Shown: positions 51,159 to 59,612, numbered from the stretch's first letter. The stretch is 64,000 nucleotides of DNA from Paenibacillus chitinolyticus NBRC 15660 (GCF_000739915.1 NZ_BBJT01000002.1:788568-852567), one strand, 5' to 3'. The notes: generated from the letters alone by a model not told the origin. Numbers and translations: made by a program.

Positions 51159-52355
51159 TTACGCTTGTCCTAGTCCGGCGTCGGCCTCTCCCCTTTTGCG
51201 GTTCCGGACCGCAAGCCCGGTAAGAACGAACAAGACATACACGGAGCCAAGCAGGAAGAAGAGGCTGCTGAGGGAGATATACTGGATGCCCAGTCCCCCC
51301 AGATTAGGCCCGACAACGCTGCCGATGCTGAACAGAATCGAGCCGATCACGTTGGCTGACGGAAGGAGTTCCCGCGGGAGCAGGTCGGCCGCGTACGCGA
51401 GTCCCAGCGAGAAGAAGGACCCGATCATGCCCCCCGCCATCAGCAGGAGAAAGCCGATTCCCCACACGGAACTTCCGGCGAACGGCACGGCCAGGAAAGC
51501 GGCGGCTCCCATCGCGGCGGCCGCCAGAAGCACGGGCTTGCGGCCGATTTTGTCGCTCAGCATGCCGAGCGGCAGTTGCAGAATCAGTCCGCCGAAACCG
51601 ACCAGCGGAAGCAGCATAGATACCGTCGTATCGGTGAGACCGAGCCGGAGGCCGTACAGCGGGAAGCTGCTGTTCAGCACCGCTTCGGTGTAGCCGTACA
51701 GGAAGGTCGGAATAAGCGCGAACCAGGCAATTTTGGCCGCTGTGCCGTACCGCTTCTGGGCGGGCGACTCCTTCCCTTCCGACTGAACCTTCTGATCGGG
51801 AAGCCTTTGCAGCAGCAAAATAACGACCGTGTAAAACAAGGCCACCGTCAAAAACGGCGCGTAGGAACCGAGCGCGAGCAGATTGATACCCGCCGGACCG
51901 ATACTGAAACCGACTCCGTAGGCCATGCCGTAGTAGGAAATATAGCGGCCCCGTCGTTCCGGGGGAGCCGAGGTCAGAATCCACAGCTGCGTTGTGTAAT
52001 GCAGGATGGAATTCCCGAATCCGATAATGAACCGCAAAATAAACCAGAACGTAAGATTCCCCCATACGGGAATCAGCAAAATAGCCACCGTCTCCATGGC
52101 AATTCCGAGAATTAGAATTTTCTTGTAACCGAGCGCGAGCAGAATCCGTTCGACTACGAACATGGACGCGAAGCTGCCGATATACATGGCGGCGGCGTTA
52201 AACCCGTTAACTCCCGAAGACACGCCTGTTTGCTCCAGCAGGATAGTCAGCAGCGGAAGCAGAAGTCCTTGACTTAAACCGGAAATGATGACAACCAGCA
52301 GCAGAAGTACCAGGCGGCGTGTCGGACTCATCGTCTTTACCGACGATACGTTCAT
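51159..52355 (-). CDS. Major facilitator transporter, 12-helix drug/sugar type
   Basis: The 398-residue protein has 12 membrane segments and motif A-like GMLSDKIGRKPVLLAAAAMG between the halves, with RYISYYGMAYGVGFSIGP in the first half. This fits DHA1-type exporters of the YttB/YfkF kind. ATG 52355 has GGGAGG upstream. No regulator is adjacent, so the substrate is unknown. Confidence 0.85.
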   Translation of the reverse strand: MNVSSVKTMSPTRRLVLLLLVVIISGLSQGLLLPLLTILLEQTGVSSGVNGFNAAAMYIGSFASMFVVERILLALGYKKILILGIAMETVAILLIPVWGNLTFWFILRFIIGFGNSILHYTTQLWILTSAPPERRGRYISYYGMAYGVGFSIGPAGINLLALGSYAPFLTVALFYTVVILLLQRLPDQKVQSEGKESPAQKRYGTAAKIAWFALIPTFLYGYTEAVLNSSFPLYGLRLGLTDTTVSMLLPLVGFGGLILQLPLGMLSDKIGRKPVLLAAAAMGAAAFLAVPFAGSSVWGIGFLLLMAGGMIGSFFSLGLAYAADLLPRELLPSANVIGSILFSIGSVVGPNLGGLGIQYISLSSLFFLLGSVYVLFVLTGLAVRNRKRGEADAGLGQA

Positions 52356-52443
52356 GATGATAAACCTCCCAGCCTATTGAAAAACACCTCGACTATTGTA
52401 CCATCGGCTGGAACGCTTGTGAATTGACCTCCGGTTAATTTTT

Positions 52444-52992
52444 TTAGACTTCAACGCTTTCTCCCTTTTCCCCGATAAAGTCCAGACGGTCCCCGTAAGC
52501 CAGCAGCTTGCCCGGCAACGGCACGCCGAACCGTTTCCAGACGAGCAGACGGACCTTGCGGATCCATTCGTCGAAGCCTTTGTAACCCGCAAACTCCGCT
52601 GCATAACGATCGTTCATCATGACAAAATAAGGACTGGCGAATTTCTCGGTCAGAAACCGGAGCGACGTGTCGACGGGCGTATATTTCTTACGCTTGCCCT
52701 CCCACGTGTCCACCGTGTATCTTTCGACCGGCATGTCCCGGAGCAGCTCTTCCAGCAGCTTCACTCTTTTGTGATAAGGCGAGGCGCAGGGGATTCCCAT
52801 TCTTTTCAAGCTCTCTTCATGCTGGGGATAAAAGACGACCTTCCTGAATTTGCGCTGATCCGCAATCGCTTCTATCAGACCGAGTTCGTCCTCCGACCAG
52901 TCTTCAAACGTTTCAAAAATGAGCAGCGTTCCGCGCTGAGCGGGCGGCTCTTCTTCGTATCCAAAAGGCACCATCGTATTGCCTCTCGCCAT
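52444..52992 (-). CDS. Nucleotidyltransferase-like protein related to NadD C-terminal half
   Basis: The 182-residue protein has no clear family tag. Its second half follows the NadD/CoaD pattern: RVKLLEELLRDMPVERYTVDTWEGKRKKYTPVDTSLRFLTEKF, then YFVMMNDRYAAEFAGYKGFDEWIRKVRLLVWKR, aligned with the Y-T-x-D-T-L, I-G-x-D and W....L..R positions of NadD. The N-terminal nucleotide-binding G-x-F-x-P..H-x-G-H motif is absent; the first strand reads LLIFETFEDWSEDEL. It is thus a degenerate or altered member (inference). It is a single gene, ATG 52992. Confidence 0.55.
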   Translation of the reverse strand: MARGNTMVPFGYEEEPPAQRGTLLIFETFEDWSEDELGLIEAIADQRKFRKVVFYPQHEESLKRMGIPCASPYHKRVKLLEELLRDMPVERYTVDTWEGKRKKYTPVDTSLRFLTEKFASPYFVMMNDRYAAEFAGYKGFDEWIRKVRLLVWKRFGVPLPGKLLAYGDRLDFIGEKGESVEV

Positions 52993-53255
52993 TTGCGAAC
53001 GCCTCCTTGTGGCCGTTTTCGTTTAGCCTTGCATGGTTGCTTTCATTTTACCCGAAACGGTCCCGATGAACACCCTGTAATCTCAGGCGCGCGGCAGATT
53101 TCACGAAATAATTGACCACTAGAAGAATGTATGTTCCATATTTCACACTATTTTTGGAGCCGTCTTCTACACATCCCCAAAATGTACTATAATGGGAAGA
53201 AGCATGTCCTCAGTACCCCGTACTGACATTTTTTACATAGAAGGAGTTCCTGCCC

Positions 53256-54371
53256 ATGAGAGATCCAAGAATGGTTACGTTTGCACGAAACATTATCCGC
53301 TATTCGGTTGAACTTCAGCCGGGCGAAAATATTTTGATCGAGCTGATCGGCGTTAAAGATCCGGAGCTCGCGAAGTGCTTTATCGAAGAAGTGTACGCGG
53401 TCGGCGGAAATCCAATCGTCGAACTCCGCGATCCCGCGATCAACCGCAGCATGATGCTCGGCGCTACGCGCGAAACGCTGGAGAAAAAAGCCGAAATCGA
53501 ACTGAGCCGCATGAAAGAAATGCAGGCTTACGTGGCCGTGCGCGCCGGCGACAACGTGACGGAAACCGCGGACGTTCCGGAAGACCGCCTGAAGCTGTAC
53601 ATGAGCGTGTACTCCAGACCGGTGACCAACCAGCGTGTCAACCATACGAAATGGTGCGTCATGCGCTACCCGAACGGCTCCATGGCCCAACTGGCCAACA
53701 CGAGCACCGAAGCGTTCGAAGACTTCTACTTCCAGGTGTGCAACCTCGACTACAGCAAAATGGAAACGGCGATGGAGCCTCTCGTCCAGCTCATGAACCG
53801 TACCGACAAGGTGCGCCTCGTTTCTCCGGGTACCGACCTTTCTTTCTCCATCAAAGACATTCCGGCGATCAAATGCTGCGGCAAACGCAACATTCCCGAC
53901 GGCGAAGTGTACACCGCTCCTGTGCTCAACACCGTAAACGGTATCATTTCGTACAACACGCCGACTGTTTACTCGGGAACTTCTTTCGAGAACGTCGTCC
54001 TGAAATTCGAAAACGGAAAAATCGTTGAAGCGACAAGCAACAACTCCGCCCGCATGAACGAAATTCTGGATACGGATGAGGGCGCACGTTATATCGGTGA
54101 ATTTGCGATCGGCGTCAACCCGTACATTCTGCACCCGATGAAAGATACCCTGTTCGATGAAAAAATCGACGGCTCCATTCACTTCACGCCGGGACAAGCT
54201 TACGAAATCGCCGACAACGGCAACCGCTCTTCCGTTCACTGGGATATCGTGCTTATCCAGCGTCCCGAATACGGCGGCGGCGAGATCTGGTTCGACGACG
54301 TGCTTATCCGCAAAGACGGACGTTTCATTATTCCCGAGCTGGAATGCCTGAACCCCGAAAATCTGAAATAA
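53256..54371 (+). CDS. M29-family aminopeptidase, short type (PepS-like)
   Basis: The 371-residue protein resembles PepS/aminopeptidase II: RNIIRYSVELQPGENILIELIG, SPGTDLSFSIKDIPAIKCCGKRNIPDGEVYTAP, DGSIHFTPGQAY and SSVHWDIVLIQRPEYGGGEIWFDD with the H-x-D metal ligands. It lacks about 40 residues relative to AmpS at 9140, with which it shares fold and chemistry. ATG 53256 follows AAGGAG. It is a lone gene closed by a terminator. Confidence 0.9.
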   Translation: MRDPRMVTFARNIIRYSVELQPGENILIELIGVKDPELAKCFIEEVYAVGGNPIVELRDPAINRSMMLGATRETLEKKAEIELSRMKEMQAYVAVRAGDNVTETADVPEDRLKLYMSVYSRPVTNQRVNHTKWCVMRYPNGSMAQLANTSTEAFEDFYFQVCNLDYSKMETAMEPLVQLMNRTDKVRLVSPGTDLSFSIKDIPAIKCCGKRNIPDGEVYTAPVLNTVNGIISYNTPTVYSGTSFENVVLKFENGKIVEATSNNSARMNEILDTDEGARYIGEFAIGVNPYILHPMKDTLFDEKIDGSIHFTPGQAYEIADNGNRSSVHWDIVLIQRPEYGGGEIWFDDVLIRKDGRFIIPELECLNPENLK

Positions 54372-54431
54372 GCAGCGCCTATATCGCAGCGGCGAAACGC
54401 ATCCGTACAGCGATTGCGCCGCGCATTACGA

Positions 54432-54470
54432 AACAGCTTCACCCATCCGGGTTGAAGCTGTTTTCTTTTG
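54432..54470 (+). terminator. Terminator after the short M29 gene
   Basis: AACAGCTTCACCC and GGGTTGAAGCTGTT form a long stem with a short loop (ATCCG), followed by TTCTTTT. Confidence 0.8.
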
Positions 54471-54610
54471 GCCCGTATTTGCGGAAGAATGGATGGAGCA
54501 GCCTCCCGGCTAATCGCAAAAACGCTGCGCTCCACCAAGTCGGTTCCCCGCGTCTCGACGGACGTCGTAGGCACCAAGCAGGACCGTCGGGTGGGTAGCA
54601 GAATGTCCGG

Positions 54611-54706
54611 ATGGCCGGTCAGGTCCCGCCTCCGAGGGAGGAAATGGAAGCGATCCGAGCTCGCTGGAAGGAAGTTACCCCTCCCGACTGGATCGAACAG
54701 ATGTGA
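54611..54706 (+). CDS. Possible 31-residue ORF or gene remnant
   Basis: ATG 54611 to TGA 54706 encodes a proline- and charge-rich peptide (QVPPPREEMEAIRARWKEV, then TPPDWIEQM), which reads like a genuine protein C-terminus. A strong terminator starts five bases after the stop. There is no convincing ribosome site (GGGTGGG at some distance), and the frame is closed by TAG just upstream. It may be a tiny gene or the tail of a decayed one. Confidence 0.3.
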   Translation: MAGQVPPPREEMEAIRARWKEVTPPDWIEQM

Positions 54707-54708
54707 AC

Positions 54709-54757
54709 GGAAAAAGAGCAGTCTCCCTGATTCGAAAGGGAGACTGCTCTTTTTCGA
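54709..54757. terminator. Strong bidirectional terminator
   Basis: AAAAAGAGCAGTCTCCCT pairs with AGGGAGACTGCTCTTTTT around GATTCGAA; a perfect 18-bp stem. It ends the IF-3-like gene from the right. Confidence 0.9.
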
Positions 54758-54761
54758 TTTT

Positions 54762-55253
54762 TTATGACGGATTGACGCGTACCGCCGCCTGCTTGCCGCT
54801 GACCTGGATGTTCGTCTCCTTCGTGCCGGAGGCGGACAGATCCTTAACCAGCCGTTCCAGAAGCTCCTTCGCTTTCGGTCCTTCTTTGCCCTGAATGCGG
54901 ACGACGAGCTGTACGGCGTTCCCGGAAGCCAGAAGCTTCTCGGCCTGCCTCTGTTTCGTTTCATAGTCGTGGTCTTCGATGTGAACGGTGAGCCTCAGCT
55001 CCTTCACTTTCAGAGGCATGTCCTGACGGCGGGCCGCCTGCTTGTCTTTCTGGACCGCCTGCTTCGCCGTGCCGCGAGCGGCAAGCTTGCAGGGGGGCGG
55101 GCTGCTCATCAAAGACGTGCATACCAGATCGGCGTTCGCCGCCTTAGCCAGCTTAAGCGCTTCTTCCCTTGGCATGACACCGAGATTTTCCCCGTTTAAG
55201 CCCGTAAGCTCCACCTCGGCCGCTTTTATTTTCTCGTTCATGATAAGCATCAT
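54762..55253 (-). CDS. Divergent translation initiation factor IF-3 paralogue
   Basis: The 163-residue protein follows IF-3 from end to end. The N-domain has MNEKIKAAEVELTGLNGENLGVMPREEALKLAKAANADLV, then SSPPPCKLAARGTAKQ (IF-3: PPVCKIMDYGK), a basic linker, and the C-domain VKELRLTVHIEDHDYETKQRQAEKLLASGNAVQLVVRI (IF-3: IKEIRLSPTIEEHDFQTK). The Y-G-K-F/Y of the first domain is lost. There are no rpmI-rplT genes next to it, unlike true infC, so it is probably a second, altered copy. ATG 55253 follows GGGAGGA closely; ATGs at 55250 and 55241 are alternatives. Longer readings upstream are not coding. Confidence 0.8.
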   Translation of the reverse strand: MMLIMNEKIKAAEVELTGLNGENLGVMPREEALKLAKAANADLVCTSLMSSPPPCKLAARGTAKQAVQKDKQAARRQDMPLKVKELRLTVHIEDHDYETKQRQAEKLLASGNAVQLVVRIQGKEGPKAKELLERLVKDLSASGTKETNIQVSGKQAAVRVNPS

Positions 55254-55432
55254 AAGTTCCTCCCGGATGTTGTGTCTCCGGAAACTTCTGCCGCTATATG
55301 GCTGCGCTATAGAACCGGTTCGTTTCCGTACTCTCCTTCTTTCTATTGTAGGGGATACGGAGAGGAAATACAAAGCGCCCGGCAGGGAAACACCCCCTCT
55401 TTCGGACGCTTGTAATCGCATGACGGGTGCAG

Positions 55433-57067
55433 TCAGCCCAGCCAGTGGAACACGGTCCCCGCCGGGGCTTGCTCCCGCACAGCAGGCGCTCCGGGAGGGC
55501 GCAGCGCCGCGGCCGCGGCGGCGAGGTCGAGCCCGCCGCTTCCCGGCGAAGCTCCTCCGGCGGGTATTGCCCCCGCGATGCGGATGGCGGCGCCCTTCGG
55601 CACGAGCGCGAACAGCGCCTGCATGTCGGCATCGCCGACCCGGATGCAGCCGAGCGAGCGCCCGTCGCCGATAGAGGCGGCATCCGCCGTGCCGTGCACC
55701 GCGATGGCGCCCAGCCCCAGCGCCGCGGCGCCGTACACGCCCGGCGTCCTGCCCGCGGGAGCGATCACCCGCTCCCGCACGGCGAACGTGCCGTCCGGCG
55801 TCGGCGACTCCGGACGGCCGATTCCGGCGCGGGCCTCCAGCACCGCGCCTCCGGCAGTCAAGAGCAAGCGGTGATCCCGCTTGCTCACGGTCACCCGCAC
55901 AGGCTCGAACGGAACGTTCGCCTGTGCGGAAGCGCTTGCGGGAAGGATGATACCCGCAAGCGAAGCCCCCGGCAGGTTCGGCGTCAGGGCCGAACCTGCA
56001 TCTGCGGCGGCGGGCCGGTAGACCCACCCGCCTCCACCGTCGTAAGACGGGCTCACCCGGGTGGAGCCCGTCACGGCTTCCCGCGGCACGAAGCTGAGGT
56101 AATTTCCGGGATAATCGCGGACCAGCTCGTCCAGGCTTGCCGGAAATTTCCCTCCATGGTCCGCCGCGTATGCCCCGAGCGCCGTGCGGATGAGCTGGGT
56201 GCCAATCCGCGTCAGCACCTGAGCGCGCGGCGCGCCTTCACCCAGATAGGTGATCTCCGCGGTTTTGCGGAGCGATGGCGCATATTGTGCCGCCGCGAAA
56301 GCACCCTCCACTTCGGTGGGATCTTTGACCGGGACCACTTGTCCGTCCATACCCGGGAGCGCGTCTTGTCCGGTCAGCCGGACTGCGTAAATGACCCGGC
56401 TTTTTTGCGGATTCCGCCCGATTAGAAGCTCCATCTCCTCCCGGAGGATCGTCTCCGCCCGGGCGATGCCCGTACCTGGGGACAGCCGCAGCAGGTAAGG
56501 CCGCTCATCCGGTTCCACGCCGGAAAGTTCCTCCGGGCGTAAAGAAGCAGCTTCCGGCGAGAAGCTGCTTCCTTCTTGAGGCTGAGATACATGCGATTCG
56601 TAGCTTGAGGGCTTTCCGTTTTCCGCGGCGGAAGCGGTCTGTTTGTTTCCTGCTCCCGAGAGGAGAATGACCAGCAGGACCAAATTGATGACGATGAGCG
56701 CATAGAGGAAAGTCCGCAAAAATTTGTTGAATTTGCTTCCCGTTGCCGCCTCCAGCTCTTTGCGGACTCCCGCCAGATCGCTTTCCTCCCGCTTCGCCAG
56801 CTCGTGTACGGCCCGGTTGGCGTCGGAGTAAAACGGGGAGGGGTACGTTTTCATCACCTCTTGATAGTGAAAAAGCGCCCTGGGCAGGTTCCCCTGCTCC
56901 CTTGCCCGCTCTCCCATGCGAAAATGTGCTTCGGGAGACGTTTTATCGGCATAGCGGATGACTTTATCGAAATACTGCGGGTCTCCCCGGCTGATGTATA
57001 AATTTTTGTTGACTCGCACCAGATGCGGTTCTAAAGGATGCGAAAACCGGTTCGTCGCTCCTCCCAT
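55433..57067 (-). CDS. Membrane-anchored L,D-transpeptidase (YkuD) with TPR-like N-terminus
   Basis: The 544-residue protein has a cytoplasmic N-terminus with a TPR-like pair (SPEAHFRMGERAREQGNLPRALFHYQEVMKTYP), one membrane helix near residues 117-138 (TFLYALIVINLVLLVILLSGAG), an outside region of about 250 residues, and a YkuD domain. The YkuD active site is HGTADAASIGDGRSLGCIRVGDADM, with catalytic Cys474 and the HG and S-x-G-C-I-R motif. It makes or edits 3-3 peptidoglycan cross-links. The last third is very A/G/P-rich and GC-rich. ATG 57067 has AGGAGG upstream. Confidence 0.85.
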   Translation of the reverse strand: MGGATNRFSHPLEPHLVRVNKNLYISRGDPQYFDKVIRYADKTSPEAHFRMGERAREQGNLPRALFHYQEVMKTYPSPFYSDANRAVHELAKREESDLAGVRKELEAATGSKFNKFLRTFLYALIVINLVLLVILLSGAGNKQTASAAENGKPSSYESHVSQPQEGSSFSPEAASLRPEELSGVEPDERPYLLRLSPGTGIARAETILREEMELLIGRNPQKSRVIYAVRLTGQDALPGMDGQVVPVKDPTEVEGAFAAAQYAPSLRKTAEITYLGEGAPRAQVLTRIGTQLIRTALGAYAADHGGKFPASLDELVRDYPGNYLSFVPREAVTGSTRVSPSYDGGGGWVYRPAAADAGSALTPNLPGASLAGIILPASASAQANVPFEPVRVTVSKRDHRLLLTAGGAVLEARAGIGRPESPTPDGTFAVRERVIAPAGRTPGVYGAAALGLGAIAVHGTADAASIGDGRSLGCIRVGDADMQALFALVPKGAAIRIAGAIPAGGASPGSGGLDLAAAAAALRPPGAPAVREQAPAGTVFHWLG

Positions 57068-57118
57068 TCCCTACCTCCTGTTTGCTGTAATGAGAGATTA
57101 ATAGGCTGTTCGATACAT

Positions 57119-57140
57119 ATTGTATCAATATAAATACAAT
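57119..57140. promoter_or_regulatory. Inverted repeat ATTGTAT-N8-ATACAAT
   Basis: Perfect 7-bp arms sit in the AT-rich gap between the divergent YkuD gene and the small gene at 57267. A further TTGTAT follows at 57141 and TATAAT at 57150-57155. It is a possible operator. Confidence 0.35.
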
Positions 57141-57266
57141 TTGTATAGTTATAATCGTACGCCAATTTTTGCGTGCGGCTCTTCGCTATTTTTCTCACTA
57201 TTCCGCCTTCGTTCGGTGTATGAATTGTTCACCTTGCAAGCAAACTAACAGTCGGAGGTGGATTCC

Positions 57267-57398
57267 ATGGCAGGAAGAAACAGCAAGCCCAAAAATCGCG
57301 GTCCGGCCAGTCAACCGGGCAGACTTGACCAGTTCGGCGATAAGCTGGCCGACGGCAAAGGTCCAGTACCGAAGCCCGAAAACGTTTTAGGGGAGTAA
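57267..57398 (+). CDS. Small hydrophilic protein, 43 residues, unknown
   Basis: ATG 57267 follows GGAGGTGG by five bases and the frame ends at TAA 57396-57398. A terminator lies 35 bases downstream. The product is basic at the start (MAGRNSKPKNRGPASQPGRL) and Gly/Pro-rich at the end (DKLADGKGPVPKPENVLGE), with no Cys, His or membrane segment. It looks like minor spore proteins in composition, but no known Ssp family matches by eye. Confidence 0.6.
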   Translation: MAGRNSKPKNRGPASQPGRLDQFGDKLADGKGPVPKPENVLGE

Positions 57399-57430
57399 CT
57401 TCTTTTCTCCGCACCGATTCCGTCTTCACA

Positions 57431-57473
57431 CGAAAAAAGCCTTCCGGCCCTTTCGGTCCGGAGGCTTTCTTTA
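57431..57473. terminator. Bidirectional terminator
   Basis: AAAAAAGCCTTCCGG pairs with CCGGAGGCTTTCTTT around CCCTTTCGGT, between two converging genes. Confidence 0.8.
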
Positions 57474-57483
57474 TTTATTCGTT

Positions 57484-57861
57484 TTACCCCAATACATACC
57501 GGCTCAGCATCGCGTACACGTCGTTAATGTTGGCGCTTTTGTTAAATTTCTTGACGATAGGCTCGTGGGTGCTCGACAGCCAAATTTTAAGCTCCGCATC
57601 CAGATCGAACGTCCCCGCGCTCTCTTTCGCGAACCGGATAATACTTTTGTAAGGAACGGACATGTATTCCACTTTGGAGCCCGTTACCCCTTGCTTATCG
57701 ATCAGAATAAGGCGTTTGTTCGTAAAAACGAACCCGTCCCGGATAATTTTGTACGCGACCTGCACCTGCTCGCCCGGAATAAGAAACGGCTCCAGTTCCT
57801 TTTGAAGCTTCTCCGGAGACATTTCCGAAGCATTTCCCAATAAACCGTCCAAGATCCCCAC
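57484..57861 (-). CDS. Bacterial PH-domain protein (YvbH/DUF1696 type)
   Basis: The 125-residue protein is a single bacterial pleckstrin-homology-like domain: LIPGEQVQVAYKIIRDGFVFTNKRLILIDKQGVTGSKVEYMSVPYKSIIRFAKESAGTFDLDAELKIWL. It has no membrane segment. The start is GTG 57861 with GGGAG ten bases upstream. It lies 66 bp downstream of the DUF3900-like gene on the same strand and may form an operon with it. No function is established for the family. Confidence 0.85.
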   Translation of the reverse strand: MGILDGLLGNASEMSPEKLQKELEPFLIPGEQVQVAYKIIRDGFVFTNKRLILIDKQGVTGSKVEYMSVPYKSIIRFAKESAGTFDLDAELKIWLSSTHEPIVKKFNKSANINDVYAMLSRYVLG

Positions 57862-57927
57862 AGCTCATCAGCTCCCTTGCCCATAATCCTTATTTTAACA
57901 CACCTCGAACCGGGACGAATCCGTCTT

Positions 57928-59004
57928 TTAAAAATCCCCGTCGCCGTTGTCCTGCGCGGCTTCGCGTTCCAGCCGCGCCAGAACGGACTGGATATCTTCG
58001 GGCTGAAGCAGCTCCACGGGTGAAACTCCCTTTTCAAAATGAAGGGAGCTGCCGCTCAGCAGGACGACATACTGATCGCCGAACTTGGCAAAATGTACTT
58101 TTCTCCCGTAATCCGCGAGCTTCCCTTTTACGGTCAAATGATCGAGCTTAAACGTCATGCCCAGATCCGGCTGCTGCTCCACCAGAAAGTTGGCGGCCTC
58201 CATGACAAGCTCCGGCGCCCATTTCTCCTGCAGCTCGCGCTTCTCGCTTGCCGCCCAGAGTTCAAGGTCCCTCTCCTCGGCTTCTTTCTGCTCGGGATGG
58301 GCTTCCAGCGTCTGCTCGATATGCTGCTGAACCAGATTGACAACCTGATGATTCAGAAGCTCCGGCATGGACTTTTCATACTCCACGAATTTAAGCAGAT
58401 CCTCGAAATATTTGGCGTGCGACGGCTGATGGATTTTCAGCTCCCAGTCCTCAAGCATGCCGACCTCCGGCATATACGGATACTGGATCGCTTTCATATT
58501 TTTCGCGTTGATGGCCATTTCCACTTCATGCAGCAGACTGGATTCATCCGTAATGCGGGCTATTTTGGGCTCGAAATCGCATTTCATCACGAATACGAAC
58601 GGCTCGTCGAAATACTGCGGCAGCTTGGCGCTGGCCGTAATGAGCGCTCCGCTGCGCACCGAACTCGTCTGGATGTAAGCTCTTGCCAATTCATCGCTTT
58701 CTTTCAGGAAATCGTCCCTTGACGAGGCGCTGCGAAGTCTGGCGAACATATTGTAGTTCGGATTCGTTTCGAGGCCGCACCCCGGTTCCGTTATAAACCG
58801 TCCGATTTTGGTCGGAACTTGCTCCGACTGGGGATTACGTTCCACTTTGCGCTTGGCCAGCCGGGCAAACTCGCCGCCCAGAAACTGTTCGAGCGCACTG
58901 CCTTCGTAAGCGTCCCCGTCCAGAGTCTGAAAATGACGGTAAGCCTTGCCCGTCCCTTCTTCGCGTATGACAAAAAATGAGATAAATTTCACTTCGAATT
59001 TCAT
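57928..59004 (-). CDS. DUF3900-like conserved protein
   Basis: The 358-residue protein begins MKFEVKFISFFVIREEGTGKAYRHFQTLDGDAYE and contains RFITEPGCGLETNPNYNMFARLRSASS, VFVMKCDFEPKIARITDESSL and LKIHQPSHAKYFEDLLKFVEYEKSMPELL. I match it from memory to the Bacillus DUF3900 family. It is soluble with a Glu-rich helix in the middle and no catalytic motif I can name. ATG 59004 follows AAAGGGG. Longer frames to 59349 overlap the divergent gene and are not coding. Confidence 0.75.
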   Translation of the reverse strand: MKFEVKFISFFVIREEGTGKAYRHFQTLDGDAYEGSALEQFLGGEFARLAKRKVERNPQSEQVPTKIGRFITEPGCGLETNPNYNMFARLRSASSRDDFLKESDELARAYIQTSSVRSGALITASAKLPQYFDEPFVFVMKCDFEPKIARITDESSLLHEVEMAINAKNMKAIQYPYMPEVGMLEDWELKIHQPSHAKYFEDLLKFVEYEKSMPELLNHQVVNLVQQHIEQTLEAHPEQKEAEERDLELWAASEKRELQEKWAPELVMEAANFLVEQQPDLGMTFKLDHLTVKGKLADYGRKVHFAKFGDQYVVLLSGSSLHFEKGVSPVELLQPEDIQSVLARLEREAAQDNGDGDF

Positions 59005-59187
59005 GCTTTTTTCCCCTTTATCCGTTAACCTGCTGTCTAACCTTCTCTGATTGTAGCGAATCCCGCGATTTTTGACAAAAGAAACTGACTCCGGACAAAA
59101 AAAACTGCCAGACCGTGTGATTGTTGGAAGCCTCGACCTGTCTATATTAGTAGGAACGATAGAAATACGATTTACTATGGAGTTGGG

Positions 59188-59451
59188 GTGTACGATGAGA
59201 TGATTTATGGAACGATGTTGTTGGAAACGGATATCGAATTGTTCGCCGCAGCACTTTCGCAGACCGAAGTCTACATCTGGGGAATGGATCACAACGATGT
59301 GTATGTCCAAATCGGACGAGGTTTTATCGAGAAATACAACCAGGACCAAGTGAAAATCCGTTCGAGCCTCAATAGCTGTACGATGATTTACTCCAGAGAA
59401 AAATGCGAATTCAGCGCCAAAACCGAGAGCGCGGAAGAGCAGCCTAAGTAA
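59188..59451 (+). CDS. Small conserved-looking protein, 83-87 residues, unknown
   Basis: The frame starts at GTG 59188 or at ATG 59200 (MIYGTMLLETDIELFAAALS); GGAG and GGGG lie upstream of each. The text (TEVYIWGMDHNDVYVQIGRGFIEKYNQDQ) looks like a compact folded domain with one late pair of Cys. It is divergent from the DUF3900-like gene. I recognise no family. Codon use is like that of its neighbours, so it is probably real. Confidence 0.65.
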   Translation: MYDEMIYGTMLLETDIELFAAALSQTEVYIWGMDHNDVYVQIGRGFIEKYNQDQVKIRSSLNSCTMIYSREKCEFSAKTESAEEQPK

Positions 59452-59577
59452 GCAAGCCAGAAAACCCGTATAATATAGAGATGAAATGAAGCCGACCCTA
59501 CATACCTTACAAATGTGCGCCTATTTAAATAGCAGGAACAACCTTTAGATGATAAATAACTATTCTTATTAACTGCT
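59452..59577. other. Intergenic stretch
   Basis: AT-rich 125 bp with no supported feature before the terminator at 59578. Confidence 0.4.
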
Positions 59578-59612
59578 AAAAACCCCCTCGGGCGAGGGGG
59601 TTTCTTTTTGCT
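59578..59612 (+). terminator. Terminator after the small gene
   Basis: AACCCCCTC-GGGC-GAGGGGGTT with TTCTTTTT after it; a 9-bp perfect stem. Confidence 0.85.

Noticed and set aside
53187..54239. 350-codon minus-strand frame opposite the M29 aminopeptidase
   Set aside because: Shadow frame; the plus strand carries the metal-site motifs and ribosome site.
54762..56027. 421-residue fusion of an Arg/Gly-rich domain to IF-3
   Set aside because: The upstream part is antisense-frame reading of the L,D-transpeptidase gene. A ribosome site and ATG at 55253 give a normal IF-3-like start.
59005..59349. N-terminal extension of the DUF3900-like protein
   Set aside because: The extra 115 residues overlap the divergent gene at 59188 and look non-coding; AAAGGGG precedes ATG 59004.
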